Below, in pieces: positions 10,338 through 18,360 of a DNA stretch of 64,000 nucleotides (within the stretch, counting starts at the first letter, position 1; each line of letters starts with the position of its first letter). Both the position numbers and the translations under genes were made by a program. This stretch comes from an uncultured Flavobacterium sp. (lineage in GTDB: Bacteria; Bacteroidota; Bacteroidia; Flavobacteriales; Flavobacteriaceae), in NCBI GenBank assembly GCA_937773775.1, contig CALJVL010000013.1, positions 124,001 to 188,000 on the forward strand. The letters are read 5' to 3'. The notes under the pieces are model-generated. The model was given only the letters and a program-made list of their open reading frames with translations, was not told the DNA's origin and made no database searches.

Positions 10338-10472
10338 GCGGACAACGTCGTTTTGCCACTTTGAGATGGCTAAAAGTTCGTCACCGATCAATTTTCGGCT
10401 TTACGAAAACATGGTGCGCAACGGTAATTCCGCTAAACTCCAGCTAGCTCAAAACATCTATGTGATCGGCAG
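10338..10472. repeat. attC-like site A1 (repeat family copy 1)
   Basis: About 135 bp related to A4, A5 and A6: shared blocks are TTTTGCCACTTTGAGATGGCT, AATTTTCGGCTT.ACGAAAA, GGTAATTCC.CTAAA and CCAGCTAGCTCAAAACA. The arms TTTGAG...CTCAAA pair and the centre forms a TTTTCGG/CGAAAA-type hairpin. The left core is GCGGACAAC. The right core is degenerate, with GCTGTT replaced by CATCTATGTGATCGGCAG. It lies between the broken barrel gene and the first cassette gene. Confidence 0.75.
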
Positions 10473-10490
10473 TACTTCTAAACTCAACAG

Positions 10491-10967
10491 CTAGTGTTTT
10501 ATAAACAATTTTTCAAGAATTTTTGTGAATTCATTTTCTAAATTTAATCCGGCAAATGTTTCAAAATTATCTTGGAAAGTTAGCACTCCATCTCCCATTG
10601 CTTGCTCCTTTTCAGTTTTACCTCTACCTGAAATAGTAATTAATTTTCTTCCACCTTCACATGTAAATAGTATTTCTACTTTTTTCACATCATGTTCAAA
10701 TTTTGGAATAAGTGATACTGTTGACAAGTAGTTATCGCTATGTATAATTGTTAGCTCATTATATTCCAAATCAAATTTATCCACTAATTTTTTTTCGATA
10801 ACTTGTATTACTCTTATTACGTTATTATTAAAATATAATTTGTACCCTGCCAAATAAGCTTTTTCAGCTTCTTCTGCTTTTTTCTTTACTTCCTCTGTTT
10901 CAATTTTTCGATTAGTAGAGTCTTCATTTTGTTTATCAAAATTATTTAGAAAATGTTCAATGCTCAT
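10491..10967 (-). CDS. Hypothetical cassette protein, charged N-terminus
   Basis: A 158-residue protein I do not recognise. It has no signal peptide. Residues about 15-40 are strongly charged and probably helical (KIETEEVKKKAEEAEKAY), and the remainder looks like a mixed alpha/beta domain. It lies between attC-like sites A1 and A2 in the same orientation as most genes of the array, with the stop codon next to A1, as in integron cassettes. Base composition is as AT-rich as the neighbours. The function is unknown. Confidence 0.7.
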   Translation of the reverse strand: MSIEHFLNNFDKQNEDSTNRKIETEEVKKKAEEAEKAYLAGYKLYFNNNVIRVIQVIEKKLVDKFDLEYNELTIIHSDNYLSTVSLIPKFEHDVKKVEILFTCEGGRKLITISGRGKTEKEQAMGDGVLTFQDNFETFAGLNLENEFTKILEKLFIKH

Positions 10968-11005
10968 AATTTTTATTTTTTAGTTGTTAGATGTTTTTGG
11001 TCGTA

Positions 11006-11433
11006 TTGCCAATAACGTCAGTCTGTGAAAAAACTATTGTTTGTTTCTCTCAAAGTTAATGTTTCTTTTGAAGACTAAAGCAAGAAAAGTTGTATATATC
11101 ATGATGCAACACATCACAGGAATTCTCCGCAATCAGTTTGTTTTGTCTGTATAACTAATTATGTTAGGCTTTATAAAGAGTGTATTAAAAATGCGCTACA
11201 ATTTGCTGCCTAAAAAATAGCTTGCAGTAGCACGACTACATTGGCGTTTAAAAATCTGCTTTATTTGTAAAATTATGAGAAAAAGGGAGTTTTTTTACAG
11301 TCTGACGGTTCTCGGCTTCAAGAAGTTTGGATTTGTAAGCCCGAAACTTTCGATTAAGCATTGAAAATAAAAAGTACAAAACAAACTTTAAATTAAACCT
11401 TAAATCCCTAATTTCTAAAAACTGCTGTTGTGC
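11006..11433. repeat. Composite attC-like site A2 with long inverted repeat
   Basis: A gene-less stretch of about 430 bp running from a left core TTGCCAATAAC to a right core GCTGTTGTGC. It contains a 22/23-bp inverted repeat (11014-11035 and 11288-11310, built on AACGTCAGTCTGTG) enclosing about 250 bp, then a 120-bp segment with TTCTCGGCTTCAAGAAG and the terminal ACTGCTGTTGTGC. It looks like two sites joined or a site enlarged by insertion. It sits 4 nt past the pirin stop codon. Confidence 0.55.
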
Positions 11434-11437
11434 TTTT

Positions 11438-12169
11438 TTATATCCACACTTGTTTATATTCTAACTCTGTTGGTGTTTGAATGAAAAAGAGTTCTCCTTT
11501 AAAATCAATGTCAAAATAATTGGTATTTGATATTCTTATAGCATCATCTTTTTCAATTGGTTGATTGTCTGCCAAACCTTGTCCATTAAGCACATAAAAA
11601 GTATAACTTGAATTACTGTCTAACTGTAAACTTATTTTTGTTTGGATGTCAAATGTAAGTTTCTTAATAGCCAAATGAGGTGTCATTGCAAATGATTTGC
11701 TATTTCCATCTACATAAGTTATTGTCTTAATTTCGTTTTCAATTTCTGTTTCAAAGTCCTTACCGTGGTAATCCAAATAAGCTGGTTTTTGCTTGATAGC
11801 TTCATAGAAGTTTGGGTCAAACCAAATTTGAAAACTGCTTGTTCCTTTGGCAACTCGTTCTTGGTGTTGAATGCCACTATTAGATTGAATTACTTGAAAA
11901 TCTCCTGTAGTCAAGGGTGTCCACACTCTTGTGGCAGTATCAAAATGAGTTACATTTCCTTCTAATATGAATGTCATAATTTCAAATCCTTCGTGTGGAT
12001 GTAAGCCAAACTCGCAATCGTCAATTGCAATAGCATGTGACCAATAAAATAAATTTGAATAGGGCTTAACAGTTGATTTTGTGCCGGAAGCGACAGGCTT
12101 ATTCACTATAAAATTGCCATTGAAAATGGTAGTATTAAACTGGTCTGCTTTCTTTTGTATTTGTATCAT
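11438..12169 (-). CDS. Pirin-family protein
   Basis: A 243-residue bicupin of normal pirin length. The metal site of the N-terminal cupin is visible (HPHEGFE near residue 55, with a further His/Glu in IQHQE near residue 100). The C-terminal cupin is less conserved. Some pirins are redox-responsive cofactors and others quercetinases; the sequence does not decide. The gene starts 3 nt after the visible TMEM175 remnant and overlaps its alternative-frame end, so it was probably the last gene of an operon now interrupted by IS30. Confidence 0.92.
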   Translation of the reverse strand: MIQIQKKADQFNTTIFNGNFIVNKPVASGTKSTVKPYSNLFYWSHAIAIDDCEFGLHPHEGFEIMTFILEGNVTHFDTATRVWTPLTTGDFQVIQSNSGIQHQERVAKGTSSFQIWFDPNFYEAIKQKPAYLDYHGKDFETEIENEIKTITYVDGNSKSFAMTPHLAIKKLTFDIQTKISLQLDSNSSYTFYVLNGQGLADNQPIEKDDAIRISNTNYFDIDFKGELFFIQTPTELEYKQVWI

Positions 12170-12369
12170 TGTTTAGTTTAGATAATTCTTCTTCAATTTC
12201 TTTGCTTGGAATAATCCAAATTCCTCAAGCAAGTGAAAAAGTAGGAGTGAAATATTAGTGTTTATAAATGCAGCAGGAATAGATAGTACATTGCAAATTG
12301 TAGAAATTAAGACTTTATAATTTTGCTTTTTGATAATCTTTGAAAGTTGTTTAATTTCATTTGCTGAAT

Positions 12370-13332
12370 TCAAGTTACTAATGCAACTTTTTGGTTAAAC
12401 ATATAATTTGGTGTTTCAAAATTAAATCTTTTTCTCGGACGATTATTTAATTTTTCTTGTATTTCTATAATTCTTTCGACGGTTATTTCTTCAAAAGAGG
12501 TCGATTTGGGTATATACTGCCTTATAAGTCCATTTAGATTTTCATTTGCTCCACGTTCCCAAGGACTGTAAGGATTTGCAAAATAGAAGTCAACTTCTAA
12601 TACTGTAGCGATTTCTTGATGCATTGCAAACTCTTTTCCATTGTCGGATGTTATTGTAAACAAATAGGGCTTCCAGTTCTCTAATAATTCAATTGCCGCT
12701 TGTCTAACCAATTCACTTTCTTTAGCTTTTATTTTTTTCATCCTCAGTATTCCAGTGGCTCTATCGTTTATGGTCACAATGGCACCTTTGTGATTCTTAC
12801 CGATTATAGTATCGATCTCCAAGTCTCCAAAACGTTGCTTTAAATCGACAATTTTAGGTCGATCTTCAATCAATCTTCTGTTACTCAAGACACCTCTGGA
12901 GTCTTTTTTACTTCCTCTTTTTCTATACCTTTTCCCAGTTGTTCGTAGACTTAAATACAAATTCCCCTTTTCTTTTTTATCTTTCCAAATATGTTGATAA
13001 ATAGACTCTGTTGACACACATGACAATCCGTTTTTTGAGCAAACGCCTACTATTTGTTCTGGACTTAACTCTTGATGGAGGTATTCTTTAATCCGCTCTT
13101 TAATTTCAAGAGTTAAGTCATTTCTTTTGGTTTTGCTTTTTTGTCGTTTTTCATATTTTCGCTGAGCTAAATCAAAATCATATTTACCACTGCGTAAATC
13201 ACAATTACGTTGAAGCTCTCGTGTTAAAACGGACTTGTCTTTTTTAATAACTATTGCTATTTCGCTTTTGCTGAAATTCTGCTCTAATAATACACTAATA
13301 GTATATCTTTGTTCGCTGGTTAAATGGCTCAT
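12370..13332 (-). CDS. IS30-family transposase
   Basis: A 320-residue protein with the IS30 N-terminal helix-turn-helix (LTSEQRYTISVLLEQNFSKSEIA), a second HTH region (LSPEQIVGVCSKNG) and a DDE catalytic core: Asp in GDLEIDTIIG, Asp in ITSDNGKEF and Glu in PWERGANENLNG. Length is normal and the frame intact. The stop codon lies 7-9 nt beyond the element's left end, so it is supplied by the interrupted TMEM175 gene. Probably an active or recently active copy. Confidence 0.95.
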   Translation of the reverse strand: MSHLTSEQRYTISVLLEQNFSKSEIAIVIKKDKSVLTRELQRNCDLRSGKYDFDLAQRKYEKRQKSKTKRNDLTLEIKERIKEYLHQELSPEQIVGVCSKNGLSCVSTESIYQHIWKDKKEKGNLYLSLRTTGKRYRKRGSKKDSRGVLSNRRLIEDRPKIVDLKQRFGDLEIDTIIGKNHKGAIVTINDRATGILRMKKIKAKESELVRQAAIELLENWKPYLFTITSDNGKEFAMHQEIATVLEVDFYFANPYSPWERGANENLNGLIRQYIPKSTSFEEITVERIIEIQEKLNNRPRKRFNFETPNYMFNQKVALVT

Positions 13333-13448
13333 TATTTACAACTTTGGTCAGGAGTAAATAAAGACAATTTATTCCATTCGAAGGAGAGGACTTTAATGTC
13401 CTTTCTTTTGAAAAAATTATCTTATCCCTTTTCCCGAGAGTTGCATTA
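12379..13448 (-). mobile_element. IS30-family insertion sequence
   Basis: A 1070-bp element with 10-bp terminal inverted repeats (TAATGCAACT at 12379-12388 and AGTTGCATTA at 13439-13448). The flanking dinucleotide AC (12377-12378 and 13449-13450) is a plausible 2-bp target duplication, in the range for IS30. It carries one transposase gene and interrupts the TMEM175 gene. Confidence 0.88.
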
Positions 13449-13868
13449 ACTAATTGAATCTAGCTTTTTTAAGCTGTGCGCTATTTTATTTTGTAGAATA
13501 TTAAAAGATAAGCCGCAAATCATTAATAAAATGCTGTATGCTAGTACCGTAAATCTATCAAAATGGGTTTCTCTCATCCATTTTGTTCCAAATGGAAGAA
13601 GTGATAACAAAAATAATAAGTTCAGATTAGACCACATTATTGCTGAGCTAACTTTTTTAATGCTTGCAACAAATGATGATTCCAATAAACTCCAATAAAC
13701 TCCAATAAAAGCAAAACTTAAAATACAACCTATTAGGATTGGCAAAAGTTGTTTTATATCTGCCCAATTGGCAGTTTCAGGCACTTTAATTTCCAATACC
13801 ATAATGATAATGATTAGTGCCAAAACACCATCACTAAAAGCTTCTAATCTGTTTTTATTCATTTTTGT

Positions 13869-14531
13869 TTATTTAAAGTTATGTCTTAAAAATAAACCAT
13901 AATTATCTTTTGATACTTTTGTTGGTCCATAATAATCTAAATTAGTGGCTAAGCCAAATTGATAGTTACCAACTCCTAAACCCAAACGCAATTGTATATA
14001 ACTTCTTTCGTGATGGTTTTCATCAGAATTATGGTTGTATAAGGTTTGAAATCTACTGTAGAGTTTTAGTGTATCAGTTAACTTTGGTTTATACTCAATT
14101 AATGCTAAAACTTCAATATTTTTTGACTTTGATAAATGATAAGTAGGTGTGATAACCAATAAAGTTTCTCTATTAGCAAACACGTAATTTAATCCTACAA
14201 TTGGTGTTAAGCCAGAAACTCTATTCACAGATAAACCTGCGGTAATACCAAAACCTTTATAAATTTCATATCCAACTTGTGAAATGTTTATAAAATCTAA
14301 ATTATTAATATCGTTGTTATATGTGCTTTCAAAACTTGTAACAGAAAGAAATGAAAATTTACTTGCTGGCTTAAAATGTTTATTCATTAAAAATTGTAAA
14401 CCAAAACGATTATTGCCCACATTTAATTCAACTGGGCTTGCTGCTTCATTTTTTAAAGGCTTTTCTTGTCCGTAAGCTGAAATCGTAAGCAAACAAAAGA
14501 TAAATAGGCAATGCCAAATATTAAATTTCAT
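13869..14531 (-). CDS. Putative outer-membrane beta-barrel protein
   Basis: A 220-residue protein with a clear signal peptide (cleavage near AYGQ) and a body of alternating hydrophobic strands rich in Tyr and Asn (GLQFLMNKH, GLNYVFANRETLLVITPTY, YIQLRLGLGVGNYQFG), ending in Phe-Lys. This suggests a small beta-barrel, but no named family is recognised. It ends 6 nt before the TMEM175 start and is probably co-transcribed with TMEM175 and pirin. Confidence 0.75.
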   Translation of the reverse strand: MKFNIWHCLFIFCLLTISAYGQEKPLKNEAASPVELNVGNNRFGLQFLMNKHFKPASKFSFLSVTSFESTYNNDINNLDFINISQVGYEIYKGFGITAGLSVNRVSGLTPIVGLNYVFANRETLLVITPTYHLSKSKNIEVLALIEYKPKLTDTLKLYSRFQTLYNHNSDENHHERSYIQLRLGLGVGNYQFGLATNLDYYGPTKVSKDNYGLFLRHNFK

Positions 14532-14548
14532 TTTTAATATAGTTTAAT

Positions 14549-14580
14549 AGCAGAGGAACTAAATTTGAAATTCCTCTGCT
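14549..14580. terminator. Intergenic hairpin between hydrolase and barrel genes
   Basis: A perfect 10-bp stem AGCAGAGGAA / TTCCTCTGCT with a 12-nt loop, located 18 nt upstream of the barrel gene's start. No T-tract follows on either strand, so it may be a processing or stability element rather than a terminator. Confidence 0.4.
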
Positions 14581-14650
14581 TGATTACTATTATTCACCTA
14601 ATTTTTAAATTTCTTCATCAAGGGTAAATGATTGTTTCCTCATTTGCTTT

Positions 14651-15400
14651 TTAGCGTAGGTTTCCTTTTGCGAAAGCACCATAAACGCCTTCTTTCTCAA
14701 AAGCCCCAAAGAAACCTCCAGATGCAGGGTTCTTATAATTACCTAGCATACTCGTAATCATGGGTGTTACAGTCATAATTTCAATTCCAGCCTTCTGTAG
14801 CAAATCTCGTGAGTTTTGAGCCGCAATTTTTGTACAAGCAGCTGAAATATCTAATAATGCCACCACATTATAGCCGTTTGCTTGGGCAGACAGTGCTGGA
14901 GGAACTAAACATACGTCAGTAGTTAAACCACCCATAATGATATTATTCTTCCCTGTTGCTTTTATTGCTGCTACAAACTTTGGATCATCCCACGCATTAA
15001 TAACACCAGTGCGTTGAATACGTGCTGCATATTCTGCAGGAAGAATTTCTTTGAATTCGGGTAATAAAGGGCCTTGAGATTCTGACTCAAGACTACTGGT
15101 TAAAATTACAGGGATACCTGCACTTTTTGCAAATCTTGCCATTGTTCGAACCCACATTTTAAGTTGATCCTGTTCGTCTTTATTTGCAAGTTCTCCTGCC
15201 CAACCAATGGTACCAAGCTGATGGTCTACTAAAACCAATACAGTATTTTCTACTTTAAAAGTTGTGTGATCAGTTTCATGAAAATTTGCACTTTTCTGAT
15301 TGCCATTTAAAGACTCCTTATTAGTAAATGCAAAACCAATGAATGCAATCATTGCAACTACGAACCCAACTAAACCGATTTTAAAATTTTTGTTTGTCAT
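14651..15400 (-). CDS. Isochorismatase-like cysteine hydrolase (YcaC type) with N-terminal membrane segment
   Basis: A 249-residue protein. Residues 8-27 form a hydrophobic segment (signal peptide or anchor), unusual for this mostly cytoplasmic family. The hydrolase domain follows, with the catalytic Asp in LVDHQLG and Cys in GLTTDVCLVPPA. The family cleaves amide or vinyl-ether bonds; the substrate is unknown. It is divergent from an HxlR regulator, with promoter boxes and palindromic operators in the shared intergenic region, so it is very likely that regulator's target. Confidence 0.9.
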   Translation of the reverse strand: MTNKNFKIGLVGFVVAMIAFIGFAFTNKESLNGNQKSANFHETDHTTFKVENTVLVLVDHQLGTIGWAGELANKDEQDQLKMWVRTMARFAKSAGIPVILTSSLESESQGPLLPEFKEILPAEYAARIQRTGVINAWDDPKFVAAIKATGKNNIIMGGLTTDVCLVPPALSAQANGYNVVALLDISAACTKIAAQNSRDLLQKAGIEIMTVTPMITSMLGNYKNPASGGFFGAFEKEGVYGAFAKGNLR

Positions 15401-15427
15401 TTTTTTAATTTTAAATTAATTATAATA

Positions 15428-15435
15428 CAAAAGTA
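15428..15435 (-). promoter_or_regulatory. -7 box for the cysteine hydrolase
   Basis: On the minus strand this reads TACTTTTG, a perfect TAnnTTTG box, 27 nt before the hydrolase start codon. Confidence 0.7.
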
Positions 15436-15437
15436 AT

Positions 15438-15445
15438 TATATTTG
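15438..15445 (+). promoter_or_regulatory. -7 box for the HxlR gene
   Basis: TATATTTG matches TAnnTTTG exactly, 65 nt before the HxlR start. The operator palindromes lie between it and the gene, suggesting autoregulation by blocking transcription. Confidence 0.65.
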
Positions 15446-15463
15446 TATTCTAAAGTATAGCTG

Positions 15464-15495
15464 TTACCTATAGGTAAGTAGTTACCATTAAGTAA
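15464..15495 (+). promoter_or_regulatory. Tandem operator, probable HxlR binding site
   Basis: A perfect 14-bp palindrome TTACCTATAGGTAA (15464-15477) is followed 18 bp later by a related half-perfect copy TTACCATTAAGTAA (15482-15495). Tandem palindromes directly upstream of a winged-helix regulator and inside a divergent promoter region are typical operators. The binding itself is inferred. Confidence 0.7.
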
Positions 15496-15510
15496 GTAAT
15501 ATAAAAATCA

Positions 15511-15858
15511 ATGGCAAAAAATATTGTTGAAGTGGCTTGTCCACACAGATTAAGAGCGACAAGAGATGCAATGGATGTTATTCAAGGGAAATGGAGAATT
15601 CCAATAATTATTTCGCTTACCTACGGAAAAAAACGTTTTGGTGAAATTAATAGAGATATTGCTGACATTTCTCCAAAAATGTTGTCGCAGGAATTGAAAG
15701 CGTTGGAAATGAACAAAATTGTAAAACGTACACTTTACGACACAATGCCAGTAACAACAGAATATTCACTTACTCCGCTGGGTTCGTCAATGAATAGTTT
15801 GTTAGAGGAAATATTGAATTGGGGTATTCATTTTAGAAATGAAGTTGTCGGCAAATAG
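15511..15858 (+). CDS. HxlR-family winged-helix regulator
   Basis: A 115-residue protein matching the HxlR family throughout: CPHR near the N-terminus (a Cys used for redox or electrophile sensing in several members), DVIQGKWRIPIIISL, FGEINRDIADISPKMLSQELKALE (recognition helix region) and YSLTPLGSSM. It is the only gene of the accessory island on the plus strand outside the IS110 element. It is divergent from the cysteine hydrolase, which it presumably controls together with the following barrel, TMEM175 and pirin genes. Confidence 0.92.
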   Translation: MAKNIVEVACPHRLRATRDAMDVIQGKWRIPIIISLTYGKKRFGEINRDIADISPKMLSQELKALEMNKIVKRTLYDTMPVTTEYSLTPLGSSMNSLLEEILNWGIHFRNEVVGK

Positions 15859-15889
15859 CTGACAGCTACTTTTTAAGCGGTCGCTCATA

Positions 15890-16033
15890 GCATAACTCAG
15901 AACGTCCCGCTAGTAGGCGATGGTAGGGTTAAGTAAAGCATGTTTTTCTGATAATCACTGGTCTTCCAATTACAAAACAACCTTTCCATTGAGCCTGATT
16001 CCCGACTATTGCTCACTAGCTGTTGTGTGTACT
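15890..16033. repeat. attC-like site A3 (second sequence subfamily)
   Basis: A 144-bp site from GCATAAC to GCTGTTGTGTGTACT. Internal sequence differs from the A1/A4-A6 family, but the ends follow the same plan, and the arms AACGTCCCGCTAGTAGGC and GCTCACTAGCTGTT are mutually complementary. It lies between the HxlR gene and the stop of the TonB receptor gene. Confidence 0.6.
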
Positions 16034-16049
16034 GGTAATATCCACATAA

Positions 16050-18209
16050 TTAGAGCCTTACTTTTATTCCTCCGTTCAATATAAATCCATCTGTTGGCGT
16101 ATAGACTTTTCTAAATTGTGGATTTTGAATTGTTCCCGAATACATATTTTCCCATTTCGATTGTCGACTATCCAAAAAGTTTTCAAGATTCAAAAATAAA
16201 CTAAAATACTTGAATTTGTATTCTCCTGAGACTCCCATAACCCAATAATCGCTGACTTTTTCGTTGTTTGTCAAAAGCTGATTTCCAACATAAAAAACCT
16301 CGTAAGCGATTCGTAATTTTTCTTCCCATTCATACATTACGTTTGCGTTTATCCTATGTTTTGCTGTTAATGGATTTATGGTTGAATTATTATCGAAATT
16401 TTTCTGAGCATCAATGTAAGTGTAACCAATGTAACAGGAAATGTCCTCAAAACGGAGTTTTAGGTTTGTTTCAAAACCTTTGGTTTCTATATTTCCGTTG
16501 GCATTTTCAAAGGCATAATTTGCAGTTAATGGAACTGGATTAAGAACTAACGGATTTTTGATAATGGTGTAAAAAAACATTTGATTAATGGCAAAACTTA
16601 CGTCGTCAAAAATTGTAGTTTTATAATTAATATCAGCATTTAATCCATACGATTTTTCAGGACTAACTTTTGAAAAGTCAAGTGAATTTATATTTTGAAA
16701 TGCTTTTTCTTCTGTTTCTTCCGAGAAAATGGTTGGTGATTTGTACCCTAAACCACCGCCAAATCGTGAAGATAATTTTTCGTTGATTTTATACAATAAT
16801 GACACACGAGGCAAAACAAAAACATTGCTTCTGTTTGTAATGTCTAAACGTAAACCGCTTTCCAAAATAAATTTTTCGTTTATGTTCAGATTGTTTTGAG
16901 CAAAAATACCAAAGGTAACATTGTAATAATCTAATTTATCAGCGACTAAATTAATTTGTTTGAAATTGTCCGAAACTAAATTCGCTCCCAAATTCCATTC
17001 TGATTTTTCGTTTGGAATCAGATAATTGGCTTCTGTAAAAGTGGCTGCTTGTTGCCCTTCAAAATTATAAGTTTGTTTTTCTATTTTTCGGTTAAAATAT
17101 CCAAAGCTATTTTTAACTGTTAATATATTTTTATTGTCAAATGTTTTTTCATATTCTACTTGCGTCGAATATCGATTACTCTTATTTTGCTCAAAGAATG
17201 TATGCGTAGCATCTGATTTGTTGTCTATTACTTGCATATCCCCACCTATTCGGTTTTCAAATCCTGCGTTAACACCTAAGCTAAATGTTGTCTTTTCATT
17301 TGGATAATAGAAAAATTTTGGACTTATTGTATATCTTTCGAATTTTGGTATATCTGAAAAACCGTCATTATTTACATCGTATGCTTTTTGGGAATTACTT
17401 GAAGTATAAATTGTAAGTCCTGATTTCTTGTATTTTTCAGCATAGAAACCGCTTAAATCCAACGCTTGTGTTTGATTTATGTTTGCCAAAAATGAAATTT
17501 CTCTTGTGTCGGTTGGTTCTTTTGTAATCAAGTTTATCAATCCCGCTATGGCTCCGCCACCATAAAGCGTTGAAGTGGAACCTTTGATGACTTCCACTCG
17601 TTTTAAATTCAAAGGAGGAATTTGCAAGATACTCAAACCACTTGCAAAACCCGAGTACAATGGAAATCCGTCCTGTAAAAGTTGCGTATATTTTCCGTCT
17701 AATCCTTGAATGCGAATACTCGCGCTCCCCGAAACTTGAGAAGTTTGTTGTGTTTGAATTCCCGTGCTTTCAGTAAGCAACATTTTTATATTCCCTGGTT
17801 GCATTGAAGATTTTTCTTCTAATTCGCCCGAAGCAATCACTTCAATTCGAGTTGGAGTATTTTTTATTGTTCGGTTACTTCTTGTTGAAGTAACTTTAAC
17901 TTCTTCTAATTCTTCCGATGTTGGCTCTAAAAATATTTCAATTGTTTCATTTTGAGGGAATAAAATATTTTTTTCAGTTTTTCGGTAACCAAAAGAATTG
18001 AAAACAATTGTTTGTTTGCCGTTGGGAATATTTTCAATTATGACAAAACCTTTTTCGTCAGAAGTTGAACCGTTTTGAGTTCCGCTTAGAAATACGGAAA
18101 CGCTGTCAAGTGCTTCTTTTGTTTTTTCATCTTTGATGATTGCTTTAAACGTATTTTGGGATGTTGCTAAAAAAGGAAATAGCAAAAGAATGAATATTAT
18201 TTTTTTCAT
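16050..18209 (-). CDS. TonB-dependent outer-membrane receptor
   Basis: About 719 residues. The start at 18209 (MKKIIFILLLFPFLATSQ) gives a clean signal peptide; a start 14 codons upstream would bury it. A carboxypeptidase-regulatory-like domain follows (residues about 20-100), then the plug (SIRIQGLDGKYTQLLQDGFPLYSG, VEVIKGSTSTLYGGGAIAGLINLIT) and a 22-strand-type barrel ending KVRL. Such receptors import siderophores, metals, vitamins or peptides using TonB energy; the substrate is not evident. It occupies the cassette between A3 and A4 with a small gene, unusually large cargo for an integron-like cassette. Confidence 0.93.
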   Translation of the reverse strand: MKKIIFILLLFPFLATSQNTFKAIIKDEKTKEALDSVSVFLSGTQNGSTSDEKGFVIIENIPNGKQTIVFNSFGYRKTEKNILFPQNETIEIFLEPTSEELEEVKVTSTRSNRTIKNTPTRIEVIASGELEEKSSMQPGNIKMLLTESTGIQTQQTSQVSGSASIRIQGLDGKYTQLLQDGFPLYSGFASGLSILQIPPLNLKRVEVIKGSTSTLYGGGAIAGLINLITKEPTDTREISFLANINQTQALDLSGFYAEKYKKSGLTIYTSSNSQKAYDVNNDGFSDIPKFERYTISPKFFYYPNEKTTFSLGVNAGFENRIGGDMQVIDNKSDATHTFFEQNKSNRYSTQVEYEKTFDNKNILTVKNSFGYFNRKIEKQTYNFEGQQAATFTEANYLIPNEKSEWNLGANLVSDNFKQINLVADKLDYYNVTFGIFAQNNLNINEKFILESGLRLDITNRSNVFVLPRVSLLYKINEKLSSRFGGGLGYKSPTIFSEETEEKAFQNINSLDFSKVSPEKSYGLNADINYKTTIFDDVSFAINQMFFYTIIKNPLVLNPVPLTANYAFENANGNIETKGFETNLKLRFEDISCYIGYTYIDAQKNFDNNSTINPLTAKHRINANVMYEWEEKLRIAYEVFYVGNQLLTNNEKVSDYWVMGVSGEYKFKYFSLFLNLENFLDSRQSKWENMYSGTIQNPQFRKVYTPTDGFILNGGIKVRL

Positions 18210-18360
18210 TTTGAAATTAAATAGAATTGTTTTGAAATGGCAAACTGACAACTGTGTAGCAATTGCCTAAAAGAGTTAAATCAAAAAATCATCAAATCAA
18301 AAAAGAAGAATACAAAATAAAAAGCTTATCTGGTTTTGGAAAGAATGAATTTTTGTAAAA

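Larger units (their letters stand above)
12173..13862 (-). pseudogene. TMEM175-family channel gene interrupted by IS30
   Basis: The 5' part (13449-13862) encodes the TMEM175/DUF1211 hallmark RLEAFSDG followed by several membrane segments and stops inside the IS30 inverted repeat. The 3' part (12173-12378) continues with LSIPAAFINTNISLLLF, a typical late segment of the family. Removing 12379-13448 plus one copy of a 2-bp duplication joins the halves in frame (…KLDSIS-NLNSANEIK…) into about 206 residues, the usual length. Near the end a second shift is likely: the other frame reads WIIPSKEIEEEL and overlaps the pirin start. TMEM175 proteins are tetrameric K+ channels. Confidence 0.85.

Noticed and set aside
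13446..14531. Considering 13446-13862 as a complete short channel gene
   Set aside because: Its stop codon lies in the IS30 inverted repeat and the missing C-terminal segment is found in frame on the other side of the element.
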